Numbered from the stretch's first letter, positions 11,422 through 23,634 are shown. The stretch: DNA of 64,000 bases from Channa striata (GCA_033026295.1 CM065173.1:15128517-15192516), one strand, 5' to 3'. Numbers and translations: made by a program. Notes: a model not told the origin generated them from the sequence alone.

Positions 11422-11434
11422 AGGTCAAAGGTCA
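11422..11434 (+). promoter_or_regulatory. perfect DR1 nuclear-receptor element
   Basis: Two exact AGGTCA half-sites separated by one A form AGGTCAAAGGTCA. This is the ideal DR1 site bound by RXR heterodimers, HNF4 and COUP-TF (NR2F) receptors. It sits in AT-rich non-coding DNA, so use as an enhancer is an inference. Confidence 0.5.
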
Positions 11435-14400
11435 CTGTTGTTAAAGGAGCTGATTTAATCCTGTATTTTCTGAAAGGTTGTTAACCCATAGCAATACATT
11501 TATTATTTTAGAATATATTCATAAAATGTATATTTGTTTTTAGAGAATATATTGCCTTTTTATTTAAAACACGGAGCTGATGTTAGTGCTGATCAATGTA
11601 TATTCAAAGAAAATAATTGTTAAAAAGTAACAGAACTTTACAGCATCATTGCCTGAATTTCATATTACATTTATAACCTTTACAGCCCCCCGACACAATT
11701 AATCATAATTACAGTGGTTTTCTAGCCACTAATAGCTTATGTACTAGAGCCATTTGTTAAGGACAGCAGAGCCTGAACGTAAAGTTATGTGTAAATATGT
11801 ATATTTTTGGAGGAACTTTGTGTACAACACAAATATTTCATGGTTAACTATTAAAATCTACTAAAATATCTCACTCTCAATCTAGAAACTTCAGTCACTG
11901 CAATTATACTTCCTTTGAGAAAATAAAACTGAATAATCACCAGAGCATTTAAAGAGAAAGACGAACAACAGCGCACAGCACGTCGTGTAACAGTAACAGC
12001 CATCATCTTTTTAAACCAATGTTTCATGACAACGCTGTTCACACTTAGGTAACTTCATGTGACAAGCTTTCATATTCACATGGCCGTTTTAAACTTTTAC
12101 GAGAAATGTGGAGTCAAATCCAGCCTTAAACACTTCTCTCCATTACGTTGTGTCTGTGTTTTCTGCTCAAGTAGCAGCCCGGCTTGGGAGCGCGCAGCTC
12201 GTTGTCAGCTGTCAGGATGTGTAGGATCACACGAGTTTAGTTTTACCATAATACTGGTGGCCTGGTGGCACCACACCGCATCACAGACACTGTAGCAGAG
12301 GTTTTCCACAGGCCTGAACAGGACGTGTTTGTGTGTCGCAGTTAGTTTTAAATACAGCTCAACGGGGACACATATACACTACATTAGTTCCTAATAGTTA
12401 GTGGGTCCCACGCTGTTGCTACATTACTCCTGCGCTCATGTCTGTCACAAAGCCATTAATATTTTAAAAATACATTATGTATTTTACTTTACAGTTACCT
12501 AGAGAACTGCAGATATGTTTAAAATGATAAAAGTGTGAAAAATGTACAGAAAATCACTTATTTGTGGGTCAAGTTAGAGAGAGCAGGTTTCAGTGTTTAG
12601 ATCTGTGGAATTGGAACGAGACATTCAATTACTTTTGGATCATGGATTAGGCCTTGAAAAGACATTCCACATCAGAGTGCTGCTTGGATTGGTCAATTAT
12701 GCAGATATAGTCAATTATATAAAATGAGTATCTTGCATCCCCTGGGTTCCATGGCTGCCACTTAGGATTAGAGACATTTGGAACTGGCTCACCCACCTTA
12801 TCTCTATCATAGAGGATCAATAGGGCCCTTCTGCAAAGCACTTGTAATTTTCCCTATGGCAAACACCTTATGCGTCACCTCAAGTACTGGCTGCTAAAAC
12901 CTGGGGTTCTGTATATTGCATAGCTTGTAAGCTCCATAACATTCCCCCCATTTGGAAGCTGTACTGGGTAAAAAGTGAGTGGCCGTCAAACTATCAGAGG
13001 AGATGCCATGAGATTAAATGACAGAGTACTGAAGAAGTACTCAAAATAATAAGCGGCCATTGTATTTAGTGTTTACAGGAACGTATGCAGGTACACACAC
13101 ACACACACACACCTCTCACGGCACCGGACCACAACACCACAGAAACTACTGCAAAAGAAGCAATGAGAAACAATGAGAATGACAGACTGCGTATGGGACT
13201 GTCAGCTGAACTGAAAAAAAAAAAAATCTGATCTGACACTGCCGTGTTGGAATTAAAACCTCACAGGTGTAGAGTGGATAACACTACCGGTTATTGGTTT
13301 AAACAAAGTGTGTGCATCAATGCTGCTACTGCAGCAAAAGGCAGGCAACAGCAAGGTAGAGAGCCTGAGAGGGAGACTGGAGGCATAAAGAGCAAAAAAT
13401 ACGGAGGAGGGATATGGTGAAATATAGGTCAGACAGAGAAAGACAGGGAAAGCTCAATGTAAATTAGAATGTGTAAACATGTACAGGCCTAATCCCATTA
13501 TCCCTTGTCCTCCTGGGCCAGTGATCAGATGGTTGATTATAGCAGTGGATGAAAGAGGAGAGGTAGAGGACAGAGCCAGAGGTAGAAGGGAGGGTTAAGA
13601 GACGCGGGATGCCCTGAAAGAAAGAATGAGTATCCTATAGAAATCAAAATAAATAGAAATAAATAGAATGTGAGAGATGGTATGGAGCGGCATCATGTTG
13701 AGTAAAGACCCTACAGTGCAGTGTATGCTGGGAGCTGTGCAGCACTCATCAACATGAACAAAGGGATTATCAAAATGACAACCTCAGAGCATATACAGAG
13801 GTTATGCGACGCTGCATGCCAAAGACTGAATTACACGTTCATTTGTAACACTTTTGAAAATAGTCTTCTGCACATGTGGACTACATGGATGAGAGCAGGG
13901 GTGAAATGGAGGTGACAGATGCTCAGTTATGGTTATGTAATCATTATTTTGTCTTGCGCTTTCAAGTAAACCATAACTGTATTAATAGAGTCTTTCATTT
14001 GCTACGGCCAAATACAAATCCCTATTTCAAGTTAGGACTGTCCAGTAAATTATAGTCATCATTTCTATGCATAATTTTTTAAATTGCATAATTCTTGGTT
14101 TAGCAGCAAATGGCCTGACATGGGTTTTCATAGAACTTGGGCATGAGACATTTACTCTTCCTAAACAATAATTCCACTTCACCTGAAAATCTACATTTGG
14201 GCTGCTCTGATGTGCCACCAGGTTGGGGTGTGATCGCTTGAGCTGAAGATGAAGAAGCTGTCGACCTCGTTGTTTACCGCCAGCACCATTACTGTGCAAG
14301 AGTAGCACGGCTTATGTAAGTCCTTTTCTGTTCTTCTCTGACAGACCAAACACTAATCTAAAAACGCGTTTGCTCATATGTTGTCTGGTGGCCTTACTGT

Positions 14401-15116
14401 GCAATCTCTCCTCTAAATGCTCAGTAAACATGCTCAGCAATTTGCCACAGGATTGTTGCTTGTTCTGACATTCAGTTCCCCGTGTTCTGTCTCCGGCTGC
14501 AATTTCATTTCATTGTACTGCAGAAAGAAAGAGGTTACACACAGACAGTGGCTCAACAATGCATTCTGTGTATGATAAAGATTCCGCTGAGATACACTGC
14601 GACAGGATATTAGCATCGGCAAGGACATGTTTGTCCTACACTTGCAGAAATGCTATTTAACAAAAAGAAGACCGCAGATACAGGTGCTACCAATTGCACA
14701 AACCCCCTACGATTCCTGCTATTTCTCAGTAACTTCACTCAAAACTGTGACAGCATCTGTTTGTTGGAATCGAATCTCACTGGACGCTGGCTGACCTTTA
14801 AAACTGTATTTACAACCCCAATGTTATCCTGGAAAAGGAAATTTCCCTTGATATATATATTTTTTAAATGGGTAGAAAATTGACAAAAAATTAAATCAAG
14901 TGCTCCCAGTTATTGAGTGTGGGCCAATAATGCAGTGGCATTTCACACTTGAAATATTTTCTCATACTGTTAGAGCAGACACCATGAAATAGCCTATAAA
15001 GGTGTTGTCAAAACAGGGACTCTGCTCTAAAACCTGCATGCAGTGTTGTTAAAGTGCTGTTCCAGTAACTGTAGCCACATTAAATGACAGCTTGACTTCA
15101 GGTGTTGGCAAAAATG
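11435..15116. other. non-coding stretch, no gene recognised
   Basis: AT-rich DNA with one CA repeat (13,092-13,112). A 64-codon minus frame at 12,647-12,841 has no recognisable domain. Nothing else could be identified. Confidence 0.55.
13092..13112. repeat. (CA)n microsatellite
   Basis: About 10 CA units. Confidence 0.93.
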
Positions 15117-15522
15117 TCTCAAAGGCAAGGCGCCTTCCTCATCTCCTCTTTCCCTTTTTTGTCTCGATCCCCTTTTCTCCCTCGACACTCGGGAACGCTG
15201 ACCTTATTTCTCCCCGATTGAACACGTTCACCCCCTCAACCTTCTTTTCTGCTGATTCCATGGTGGTCTCACTTCACAGCGATTTCTTCTAAAGGCTCTG
15301 CATGTGTCAAATCCGTGACATTTTTTTTGCAATTTGCTTGTGTTTTGTCTATCTGCGTGTGCTTCCTTGAGTTCCCACCGTATGAATCACACATGTCCAT
15401 TATTACCTTCACGCCTCCTCCATTGCAGCTCTTCCTCCACACCTCGCACTCCTCATCCGACTCACCCTAATTCCCTTGCTCCTTTCCCCTTTTCCCTGCC
15501 CCTCCTCTGTCTTTTCACTCAG
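15117..15522 (+). other. long pyrimidine-rich tract leading to a strong acceptor
   Basis: Two stretches, about 15,130-15,260 and 15,395-15,520, are dominated by C and T on plus. The second ends in CCTCTGTCTTTTCACTCAG, a textbook 3' splice site. The tract may also be simple pyrimidine-biased sequence able to form triplex DNA. Confidence 0.45.
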
Positions 15523-15735
15523 ACAAACAGCAGAGCTCTTCATCAAGCAAACATCAAGCACCTGTCAGAGCCCAGACTAGTCTTGGCGTGATTGATTTTT
15601 GGCCCACCCGCTTCTTTCGTAATGACCAACTGTCGGTTGTTTTACTGCCTGCACGGCCTCCCCTCTGTCACTACAGCATCCAGAGGCTAAATCTCGCTGC
15701 TCAGACCTACAGTGCATTATCTAGTTTGTCTTCAG
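15523..15735 (+). other. candidate internal coding exon (unidentified)
   Basis: A 213-base segment lies between a very strong acceptor (CTTTTCACTCAG, AG at 15,521-15,522) and a strong donor (TTCAG|GTAAGA at 15,735/15,736). One frame is open for its full length (two leading bases, 70 codons, one trailing base); the other two contain stops. The peptide starts KQQSSSSSKHQAPVRAQTSL and has no domain I recognise. If spliced to the next candidate (16,647-16,702) the frame stays open. Chance gives a full-length open frame of this size in roughly one of ten such segments, so it is suggestive only. A non-coding exon is an alternative. Confidence 0.28.
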
Positions 15736-16646
15736 GTAAGATTTATGTCGCTCTACCATACAGTCTGTCCCCCTTCCAATCACACACAAGATTGTTTTCA
15801 AGGATGGTTGTTTTAAAGAACTAAATAATTTGCATTCTGATGGCAAGCACAATATCTCTTTTAAGCTCAAACTTTTCAATTATTCCGAAGCAATGAGTTT
15901 TCTGACAGAAGCTCGTAAATGTCTGGACTTGAAGGCAGGACGCTGGGTTTTGATTTGGTATAGTAATGGCTTGTAAAACACTTTGGAAGCTGAGGCCTGA
16001 TCCTGAGTAGATTGAAATGGTAAGCCCTGAGCTCCGCCACATAGTGCAGCACTGACAAGACGTATTTGTCATGTAGGAAGCCAATCTCGTTTGAAGTGAC
16101 TCAGCATCTCAGCTCTGATTAAAAAGGAAGAATTTAAAATGCATGCAAAAACAATGTGCTTTATAACATGTTGCATCTCAACATCATCTAACTTGAGAGA
16201 GGGGCTTCTCTCAAGATCAAACTTGTTTTACAGAAACAAAATGTTCCTCGTTCTGTCCGACGATTACCTTTCAAAGTTAGAGAGCTTGCTCACATTGCAA
16301 ATGGATTAAACGCATCCAGACTAAAGATATGAGGCCATCAATCCTGCCTTGATTGGGCACTGAGGCTAAACAAGACATTTACATTTCACCTTGAGGGATA
16401 AAGTTCAATAGATTTTGTCGAGGGCACAAGATGTTGCTACTTCAACTGAACTCAAGCCTCAGTGTGACTCCAAGACCTCAGATGATGAAAACATGTCAGG
16501 AACACTTTGAAAACCTCCTTCATGTCCCGTGGCAGCATCCAGACTGAGAAGAGACATGCAAGAGGAGCTTCGAGCTGGAGGAAAAGTGAAAGAAGGGGCA
16601 TAGAGTTGCACTCACCTGGATGACAAGCTTCTCTGATCATCTACAG

Positions 16647-16702
16647 AGGCCACATACAACCGATGGATCCTGAGACAACTCTGTCTCCTAAAATTGATGC
16701 TG
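16647..16702 (+). other. candidate short exon (unidentified)
   Basis: This 56-base segment follows a good acceptor (CTTCTCTGATCATCTACAG) and ends at a strong donor (GCTG|GTAAGTG at 16,702/16,703). Two frames are open. One contains an ATG (MDPETTLSPKIDA), as a first coding exon would. The other joins in phase to the preceding candidate at 15,523-15,735. A minus-strand donor (CCAG|GTGAGTG) also lies about 30 bases to the left, which shows that good splice words occur by chance here. Confidence 0.22.
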
Positions 16703-17224
16703 GTAAGTGTCTATTAGTTATCTGTCTATGGCAATTGACAATTGACATTTATAAGTTGATATTGAAAAAAATCAGTTACATGTTTCTACACTATGCATTT
16801 CTTTTCTTCCAAAACCAACAGCCTTGCAGGTTAAGATGCACTTTGTCGGACTCCACTGTTGCGGTTTCTGATTAGGCGCTTGTGTTACCAGGTTTACTTC
16901 GAAGTGAAGCCTTCCTTAATAGAAAAAATGAAACACATGGTGTATCTTCAAACCTGATCTTAACAAAATGCTTTTCTTCCCTCAATGAAGCCACACACAC
17001 ACACTCAATGATTTTTAAACTAACCTCTGACAGGCAACAGGTAGCAACAACACTACAGTTCAGACAAACTAACTTTAATCTCTTATTTTTAGTAGATTCT
17101 CTGTGTCCTGTGGGACTCTGTACAATTCTCTTTCCCACTGTGTGGCCCCCATCACTTATAGATCACTGAGGCAAGAGCTATGGAAAGTAGAATTTATGTT
17201 CAGAAGGCCACAGAAATGTTTTAT

Positions 17225-17270
<46 letters not shown>

Positions 17271-18051
17271 CTGGTTTGGAGGGATCTTCACTTTGACAGC
17301 TGAGGAAACAGTGAATTTAGTGACGTGAATGACAGACACCCTCAGCCAGCCCTAGAACCAGTCTGTCTGCAGCACGCAACGGAGCAAATGTAGATGTTTA
17401 AAATGGACAAACTGGATGTTCTGGCCTAAGGAATGAGCCGACGTGAACGGTCGCTAATATGAAAACAACCAGGGGCAATATGGATGTGCAGGACATATAG
17501 TGCTGTTTTCAACTTTCATTCTACAGAACTGACAACAGAAAGACACAACGCTGACATGTCACGTGCAGCAAATGTACTTAAGGTTGGGGATGCTACAGTT
17601 TCTTTAAACTAAAGATGATTCATTGCAGTGTCTTATTTAAAATGGTTTAAAATATTAAATATTTGATACATGTGACCTAGCAGATGTAAATGTCAAATTT
17701 ACAACATACATGTTTGTCTAAATGCTGTACTTAGTAATTGAGTTAATATCTGAGTGTTGTATACACATTTTTGTATATGACTCGTCTTAAAATCTCACTC
17801 AGTGCTGCAGATCTCACAGATCGAAAAATTTAACAAAAATATGAATGTAACATAAGAGTTAATAAATGCAGTGCTTTGTTGAAATGGAAAATAATCATTC
17901 AGTGATTTAATCACATAGGAACTTAATATAGGACACAGGGTTCCTGGAGTGAAGGCAACTCTAATTTTGGTTGCTGTTTGTGTCTTTCTTGACTCTTTCC
18001 TCCTTACTTCCTCTTCTTTCCCTTGCCCTCTTTACTCCATCTGCCTGGCAG
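16703..18051. other. non-coding stretch
   Basis: Holds a (TA)n tract at 17,228-17,269. It ends in a 60-base pyrimidine-rich run (about 17,985-18,050) leading to the acceptor at 18,051. No gene recognised. Confidence 0.55.
17228..17269. repeat. (TA)n microsatellite
   Basis: About 20 TA units; self-complementary and prone to cruciform extrusion. Confidence 0.95.
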
Positions 18052-18235
18052 GGACAACCGAGTGCCCATGGAGAGCAGGGAGAGAGCAGAAGGCGCCTTT
18101 GAAAGAGAGCTCTGGCTGCAAACCTTTCATCTAGTACTGTACCTGGCCAAGACAGGCTGCAGGGTACCTTGGCTGTCAGAAGGTGTTCGCCAGAGGGGTT
18201 ATAGACAAGAGGAGAGGAGGGGATATGGAATGTAA
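18052..18235 (+). other. candidate exon after a strong acceptor
   Basis: The acceptor is excellent: a pyrimidine tract of about 60 bases ending CATCTGCCTGGCAG at 18,051. One frame runs about 60 codons to TAA at 18,233-18,235 with GC-rich third positions (peptide start DNRVPMESRERAEGAFEREL). In the frame continuing the two upstream candidates it instead stops after 15 codons. No convincing donor was seen; GTACCT at about 18,162 is weak. It could be a terminal coding exon, a non-coding exon or chance. No family recognised. Confidence 0.22.
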
Positions 18236-19487
18236 TGAGCAGCAAAGAGAAAGGGGAGCAAACACTTGCCTCCCTAGTATTAATAATCTATTTATGCTTT
18301 TGCCAGGCCCAAAAAAGAGGGAGTAAATGAAGATGAGTGACACACAGACATCAGAGCGCAGGGCAGAGAAGGGGAAGCAAAAGTGGAGCAGGATGATGAG
18401 AGACAGAGACCCTTGTGGCTCAAAGACGACAGCCAATTTACAATGCTCATGCTAATACTGCTACTTAAGAGTGACATTTTTGGCCTTTGGATAAATAAGT
18501 GTAGAAAAACTACGCAGGCATAAAACGAAGGGGTCACACACCACAGGCATCTCGTCCTGGAAAAAATATTAAGTGCACAACGACATGGTCGTGACTTTAT
18601 TGTTTAAAAGGTTGAACGAGCTACGACAATTACGCCAACGATAAAAGAGGACACGGAAATAGGAACTGTCCATTTAAAACCTCAAGTCAGTGCTGCGTCA
18701 CAACGTTGTCAGCATTACCATACACTCAGCACGCCACAGTTTAGCCTACTTCATCTGCTGCAGAGTGTAGCTCCCTGACAGGCAAAGACTGACTACTTGG
18801 AGAGCGTGTGATGTGCTTTGACGAGAGATAGGCGGGAAGAAGGGGAAGTTAATGTGTGTGTGTGTGTGTGTTTGAGTGCTTATGTATGTAAAATCCTTCT
18901 GAAGCCTCTCTAAAACAGGCTGTATGCTTCTTTTAGTGAGGCGTGTAATAACTCAAACGCATCCCATTGACAGAAGCTGTCTATAGCCGTGAAGGACTGT
19001 GAGTTTGACAAATGGATTCTCTCATAACTGTCCACCTATTTAGGTTCTGCTTGGAGAGATCACACAGGAATGCTGCAAGGCAGGTCCGTCCTTAGTCCTA
19101 AATGCCACGTCTGGGAACTCAGACAAGGATCATTACCGAGTTAGAGCTCGTGGTTGAGGCTGACAAAATGCTATTTACCTCAGACGTCGGCAGCCCTTTC
19201 AACTATCTGTGTAACACAAAAAAGAAAATGGAAATGCCTCTTTTAAGTCAGCAGGTATTTTTGGTGTAATCTGTTCTTGAGAGGCCTTCATTGGAAGAAA
19301 ACAATTCTTGGCAATAGACTTTAAATTGAGCATCAGTGAAGCTGTTTTCTCTCGGTGTCTCTCTTTGATTTTGAACGTAAGACAAGCTTGATCAAATTCA
19401 AATACAATGTAAATGAATGTTACTTCACATCAAAGATATGTAACGTAACCATAGGAACTAATCAGTAGTTTAAAAGAAAAAAAAGAT
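18236..19487. other. non-coding stretch
   Basis: Purine-rich on plus at 18,305-18,415, then a TG repeat at 18,853-18,871. No gene recognised. Confidence 0.55.
18853..18871. repeat. (TG)n microsatellite
   Basis: About 9 TG units. Confidence 0.92.
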
Positions 19488-19489
19488 TA

Positions 19490-20124
19490 CCGTATTTTCC
19501 GGACCATAAGCCGCTACTTTTTTCCGACGTTTTGAACCATGCGGCTTTTACAGAGATGCGGCTTTTCTATGAATTTTTCTGCAGCCCTCAGATGGGCGCT
19601 GTAGATGGAAGTCAGTGCAAACAAAAAAGCGCCACTTTTTATTCTTAGCGCATGCAACCCAAGACGCACAACAGCAAACATCAGCACTTTTACTGCCGTG
19701 TTACAGGCACCATTCAGGTTCAAGTGTATGAATAAAGACTTATGGTACAAAATCTTTTGTTGAGCGCAGCAACTCCTGCGTAATTCGTGAAGAATAAGAG
19801 ACGTCTTCTCCTTTCGCTATGGAACAAGCCGTTTATTTATAACAAGGACGTTTTTGTCGGCTCTGTACATTCGACACGTGTTATACCAGCCACACATACA
19901 CGTAAACGCACTCTTTACCGTAATGCCGGTAAAACAGCGCACAGAACATCCTCATGCCTACTGTGAACAATGAGTAGGAGCGCATACAACAGATATTATT
20001 TCTCAGCCTGGATATTGGCGGCTTATAGTCCGATGCGGTTTATATGTGACAAAATATATATTTCTTTTAAATTTTAGCGGGCGCGGCTTAAATTTAGGTG
20101 CGCTCTATAGTCCAGAATTTACGG
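19490..20124. mobile_element. non-autonomous TIR DNA transposon, complete, flanked by TA
   Basis: The left end reads CCGTATTTTCCGGACCATAA. The reverse complement of the right end reads CCGTAAATTCTGGACTATAG, giving imperfect terminal inverted repeats of about 25 bases. TA flanks both ends (19,488-19,489 and 20,125-20,126) as a target duplication. Inside are further GCGGCTTATAGTCCG-type words characteristic of a widespread fish element. At 635 bp with no transposase frame it must have been mobilised in trans. CpG-rich words inside a CpG-poor surround, and mismatched ends, suggest an insertion of moderate age. I leave the superfamily open; the TA duplication would fit IS630-Tc1-mariner-type transposases. 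Confidence 0.82.
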
Positions 20125-20126
20125 TA

Positions 20127-20914
20127 CATTTTGTTTGCACATAGAATAAAAAGATGTTCTATAATCAAGACAGTTTGACCCATTTACGGGTCAAAACAAC
20201 ACACTTTCTTATCGTCAACCCATGTAGCCTGTACAATAAGAGAGGAAAGTGACTAACCAGCAGGACAATGCGAACAGTTTAATCCCATTTCACCACGACA
20301 GGAGCACAACAACACCAGCAGCTGTTTGCATTAGAGAAGCGTGCGCCCACTCATCCTGTATGTAATAAAGCCAGCGTTCTTCCTCCACACAAACACAGAG
20401 ATCCTCGACAGCGTGGTGCTTCTTCCATGGAAGGTATTGTGAGGCTATGCCCTGGGAAAAAGCCAGCGGAGTGGACTTTTTTAGATTAGACAAGACGCCG
20501 AGGGCGAACGGGGGCTGAACAGTCCAACAGGTGCGTTATGCTGCCATTGAGGGTTTACTCTTAATCATGGTCTTTGTGTCCTCACACCCTTTGTGCTTCT
20601 GGTTCCCCATCTCTTCGTTCATATACAACTCCTCATTATCTTCTGATGGAATACTTATCTTTCATCCCTAATAAATGATGTAAAACAGAGGACACTAACT
20701 GTGAAGGGAATCTAATGCTGTTATAGCAAGAAAGAGTGAGACAAAGTGATCAGAGTAAGAAATCAGGACTAGGCATAAATTCATAAACAGGCCCCGGTTT
20801 ATAATTTCCTGCCGCTTGGCAGGAATGGCATAGAGATGTGAGTTTGGGATGAATCTAGGAGAAGGATCCAGCATGGAGTTAAAAATAAAGCGTGACGTGG
20901 GGGAGGGGGCTTAC
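20127..20914. other. non-coding stretch
   Basis: No gene recognised. A 9-bp stem (GTTTGACCC and GGGTCAAAC-type arms, 20,173-20,197) follows the transposon. Confidence 0.55.
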
Positions 20915-20973
20915 CTGTGGGCTTGGAGGCAGCCTAGTTAGCAATGAGCAGCACCACTGTGGATGGCGACGAG
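20915..20973 (-). other. candidate internal exon, minus strand
   Basis: Read on minus, a pyrimidine tract well over 100 bases long (plus strand purine-rich, about 20,974-21,120) ends in CTCTGTCTCCCTCTCCAG. A 59-base segment follows, then a strong donor CCACAG|GTAAGCC (GT at 20,914-20,913). One frame is open (peptide RRHPQWCCSLLTRLPPSPQ); the other two have stops. It could be a 5' UTR or coding exon of a leftward gene starting at the 48.8-kb island. No family is recognisable from 19 residues. Confidence 0.28.
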
Positions 20974-21120
20974 CTGGAGAGGGAGACAGAGAGGCGGGAG
21001 GCCGAGGAAAGATGGCGAGAGGAGGGGGAGAGGAACGGGGAAGAAAGGGATGAGGGTGAAGTAAAGTGAAAACCAGACAACAGATAATGAGCAGAAAGAT
21101 GAGAGTAGGGGAGGGGTTGG
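20974..21120. repeat. purine-rich tract on plus (GA-rich)
   Basis: Strong purine bias over about 145 bases, mostly GAG/GGA words. On minus it is the polypyrimidine tract of the candidate acceptor at 20,974. Confidence 0.75.
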
Positions 21121-21268
21121 CGAGAAGATAATGAGAAAACAAGTCGGATTAGCATGAAACTCCATATTTGAGTCAAAAAACGGGCAATAATTTCACAGTA
21201 GGCTGCGATTTGCAGCAATGACTAGCAATAGTCCATGACAGATGCACATGTTGGACATACAAATGATT

Positions 21269-21270
<2 letters not shown>

Positions 21271-21305
<35 letters not shown>
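21271..21305. repeat. (CA)n microsatellite
   Basis: About 17 perfect CA units. Confidence 0.95.
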
Positions 21306-21308
<3 letters not shown>

Positions 21309-23634
21309 TAGGTGGTAAAGGTGGGGAATACTTCCAGCAGTATATGTAACGGTATAATGTGCTTTATACGGAGGAAATCAGCCTGATCACAGCAGGTTAT
21401 CCATCAAAAACTATTAATTTACAAGCCCATCTTTTTCATAGATTTGCTCCAGCATAATTTAGGATTAATCCAATTCTTCGAAAAGCGATTGCACAGCTCG
21501 TCCCTGCCTTATTCCACCATGTGTTACTGAGGCATAGCGTGCACCAAACGGCCAGTTCCGTACGTCTCTGGCTGTGGCTCTGCTAAACACTGCACATACA
21601 TTTTTAGGCATATACCTCAATTGTTATTTAGCCATTCATCTAACAATTTAGCTTTTATTTGCTTCAAAAATCGGCATAAGCGAAGAGTAGCAACAGAATC
21701 CTGAAAAAGGGCATTTATGTATTTATTAGGATTAAAAGTGATCTCTAGCCTCAGACAGGCTACAGGTAAATATTGACAGGCAAAGCCGCCCGACAGAGGC
21801 AGCAGGATGCAGTCCACAAAAGTCTCACTATGGACAATCGCTGCATTGGTAATTTGAAAGCGATCCAGGTGCACTGCTACATTTCTGTGAGTGTAAAATA
21901 ATCTGAGAAAACAGAACACATGGCCCAGCATTTGGTTCCTAATAAGCTATTGTTCCCAGCTGGTTCAGGAGGGATTCCAGTGAGTCATCCACAACCAAGA
22001 AAAAGGAAGACTTGGCAAGGAAGACAGTGCTGAACAGCTGTATTGAAAATACCTCCAGACTTCAAAGCTTAATATCTCGATGCTGGGGATTTTATGGTAT
22101 TCACGAAAAACTAAAATGTTTGCTATGCTCGAGCCTTTTGATGCTTGGCGCATATTAAATGTTTGGCGGTTTTGACATTGTTCGGACCTTGTGGAATGTT
22201 CATATGTTTTAAAAACTCCTCAGTACAGTGAAACACACGAGCCAGCTGGGTTTATTAAAACAAGAAAGATGTAAATATATGATTTATTGTGAGTGACTGT
22301 GATTTGAATTGTATGTTTTATGTTGGGAATCAATATAATGGTCAATGTGGCGATAAAATAATCGGAATTACAGCCTTTCCTTTAACAATAAACTGGCTAC
22401 AATGGTATGATTACTTAATTCAGGTTCTTTAATTAGGTTTATTTGCTGTACATTAAATAATGAACTATGGTTATAAATCACTCTGAAAGCACTCATTAAT
22501 TTTCAATACAGCTCATTATTTAGCATATTACCTAATTAACATGAGGTGGGCTAACAAAAGCATGGCTAATTTGAACAAAGTGGCTACTTGCTGCCAATCT
22601 CGTCTCTCTCCGCCGTCCACCATCACTGCCTGTTAATCACCGATGCACATCAATGTGCCACGCACAATAATGATTGTCTACAAAAAGACAATAAGAGCTG
22701 AACAGGCTCATCAGCGGAGTACAACTAGTTTTCATCTCCTCTGAATGCCAAGTAAGTAAATACATTGTCACATTCAAAAGAGAGAAAACACATAAATGAA
22801 TAAAAATATATAAATATACAAACTGTCTATAAATGATTGCTTTCCCATCATATTTCAATTTATGTTGTATCCAGGGGTCTATATTTCAGATAAACATCTC
22901 ATTGGCACCACACTCATTTTCACTCACTCTGGATGTTTGTCAGTTAACATCTAATTTCTAAATGTAAATGTGGGATTAGTGTCTGTATCAGCACGTACAG
23001 TATTATTCATCTGCTACTGCTTCATAATGACAGCCGAGAACTGGTCTATTTGAGCTGTCAAAACAATTAGCCGTGAAGAACAGAAAATATGGCTTCTCAC
23101 TAATGCACAACAAATGTTACAACCTTGCACGGATGAAATGAATCAGTAAAAATCTGAATCAGAAGAATTTGATTTTTCTACCACTGCATTTCAATAAGCA
23201 CAGTTTTTGTGTTAATGCTGCGTTTTTCATTTCCACTAGCCAATCACAGGCAGTCTGATATTTTGCCACATCCGACTTTATTAATACTTTATAGCTAAAT
23301 GTCAACAGTTACTAAACAGAGCTACTGTATATTATCAGGACACAAGTATATCCACCTATCACCAGTTACAGTAAGAAGTTCCCAGTCATTCTCTAGGAGC
23401 AGTAGAAGACTGTTTTACTGTTAACGATGCAGAAATGTATTAACTAAAATAGAAAGTTAGCAACTGAAAGATATAGGCATGTTTACACCAACACATGCTA
23501 TTTTTTTAAACATACTTTTGCAATTGACCCATGTAAAATGTGATAAATAAATAAAAAACTTCTACTGTACAATCAATATGGCAGTTGATATCATAACAAA
23601 GCATATTCAGAAGTCATTACAAAATCAATGAACT

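Larger units (their letters stand above)
20974..23634. other. non-coding stretch with an AT-rich enhancer-like block
   Basis: Contains a CA repeat (21,271-21,305). An AT-rich block at about 22,410-22,590 has several TAATTA/ATTAAT motifs. No gene recognised. Confidence 0.5.

Noticed and set aside
12647..12841. 64-codon minus frame resembling a retroelement fragment
   Set aside because: No motif of reverse transcriptase, integrase or Gag could be identified.
20945..20965. REST/NRSF-like GAGCAGCACCACTGTGGATG
   Set aside because: The right half differs from the consensus at key positions.
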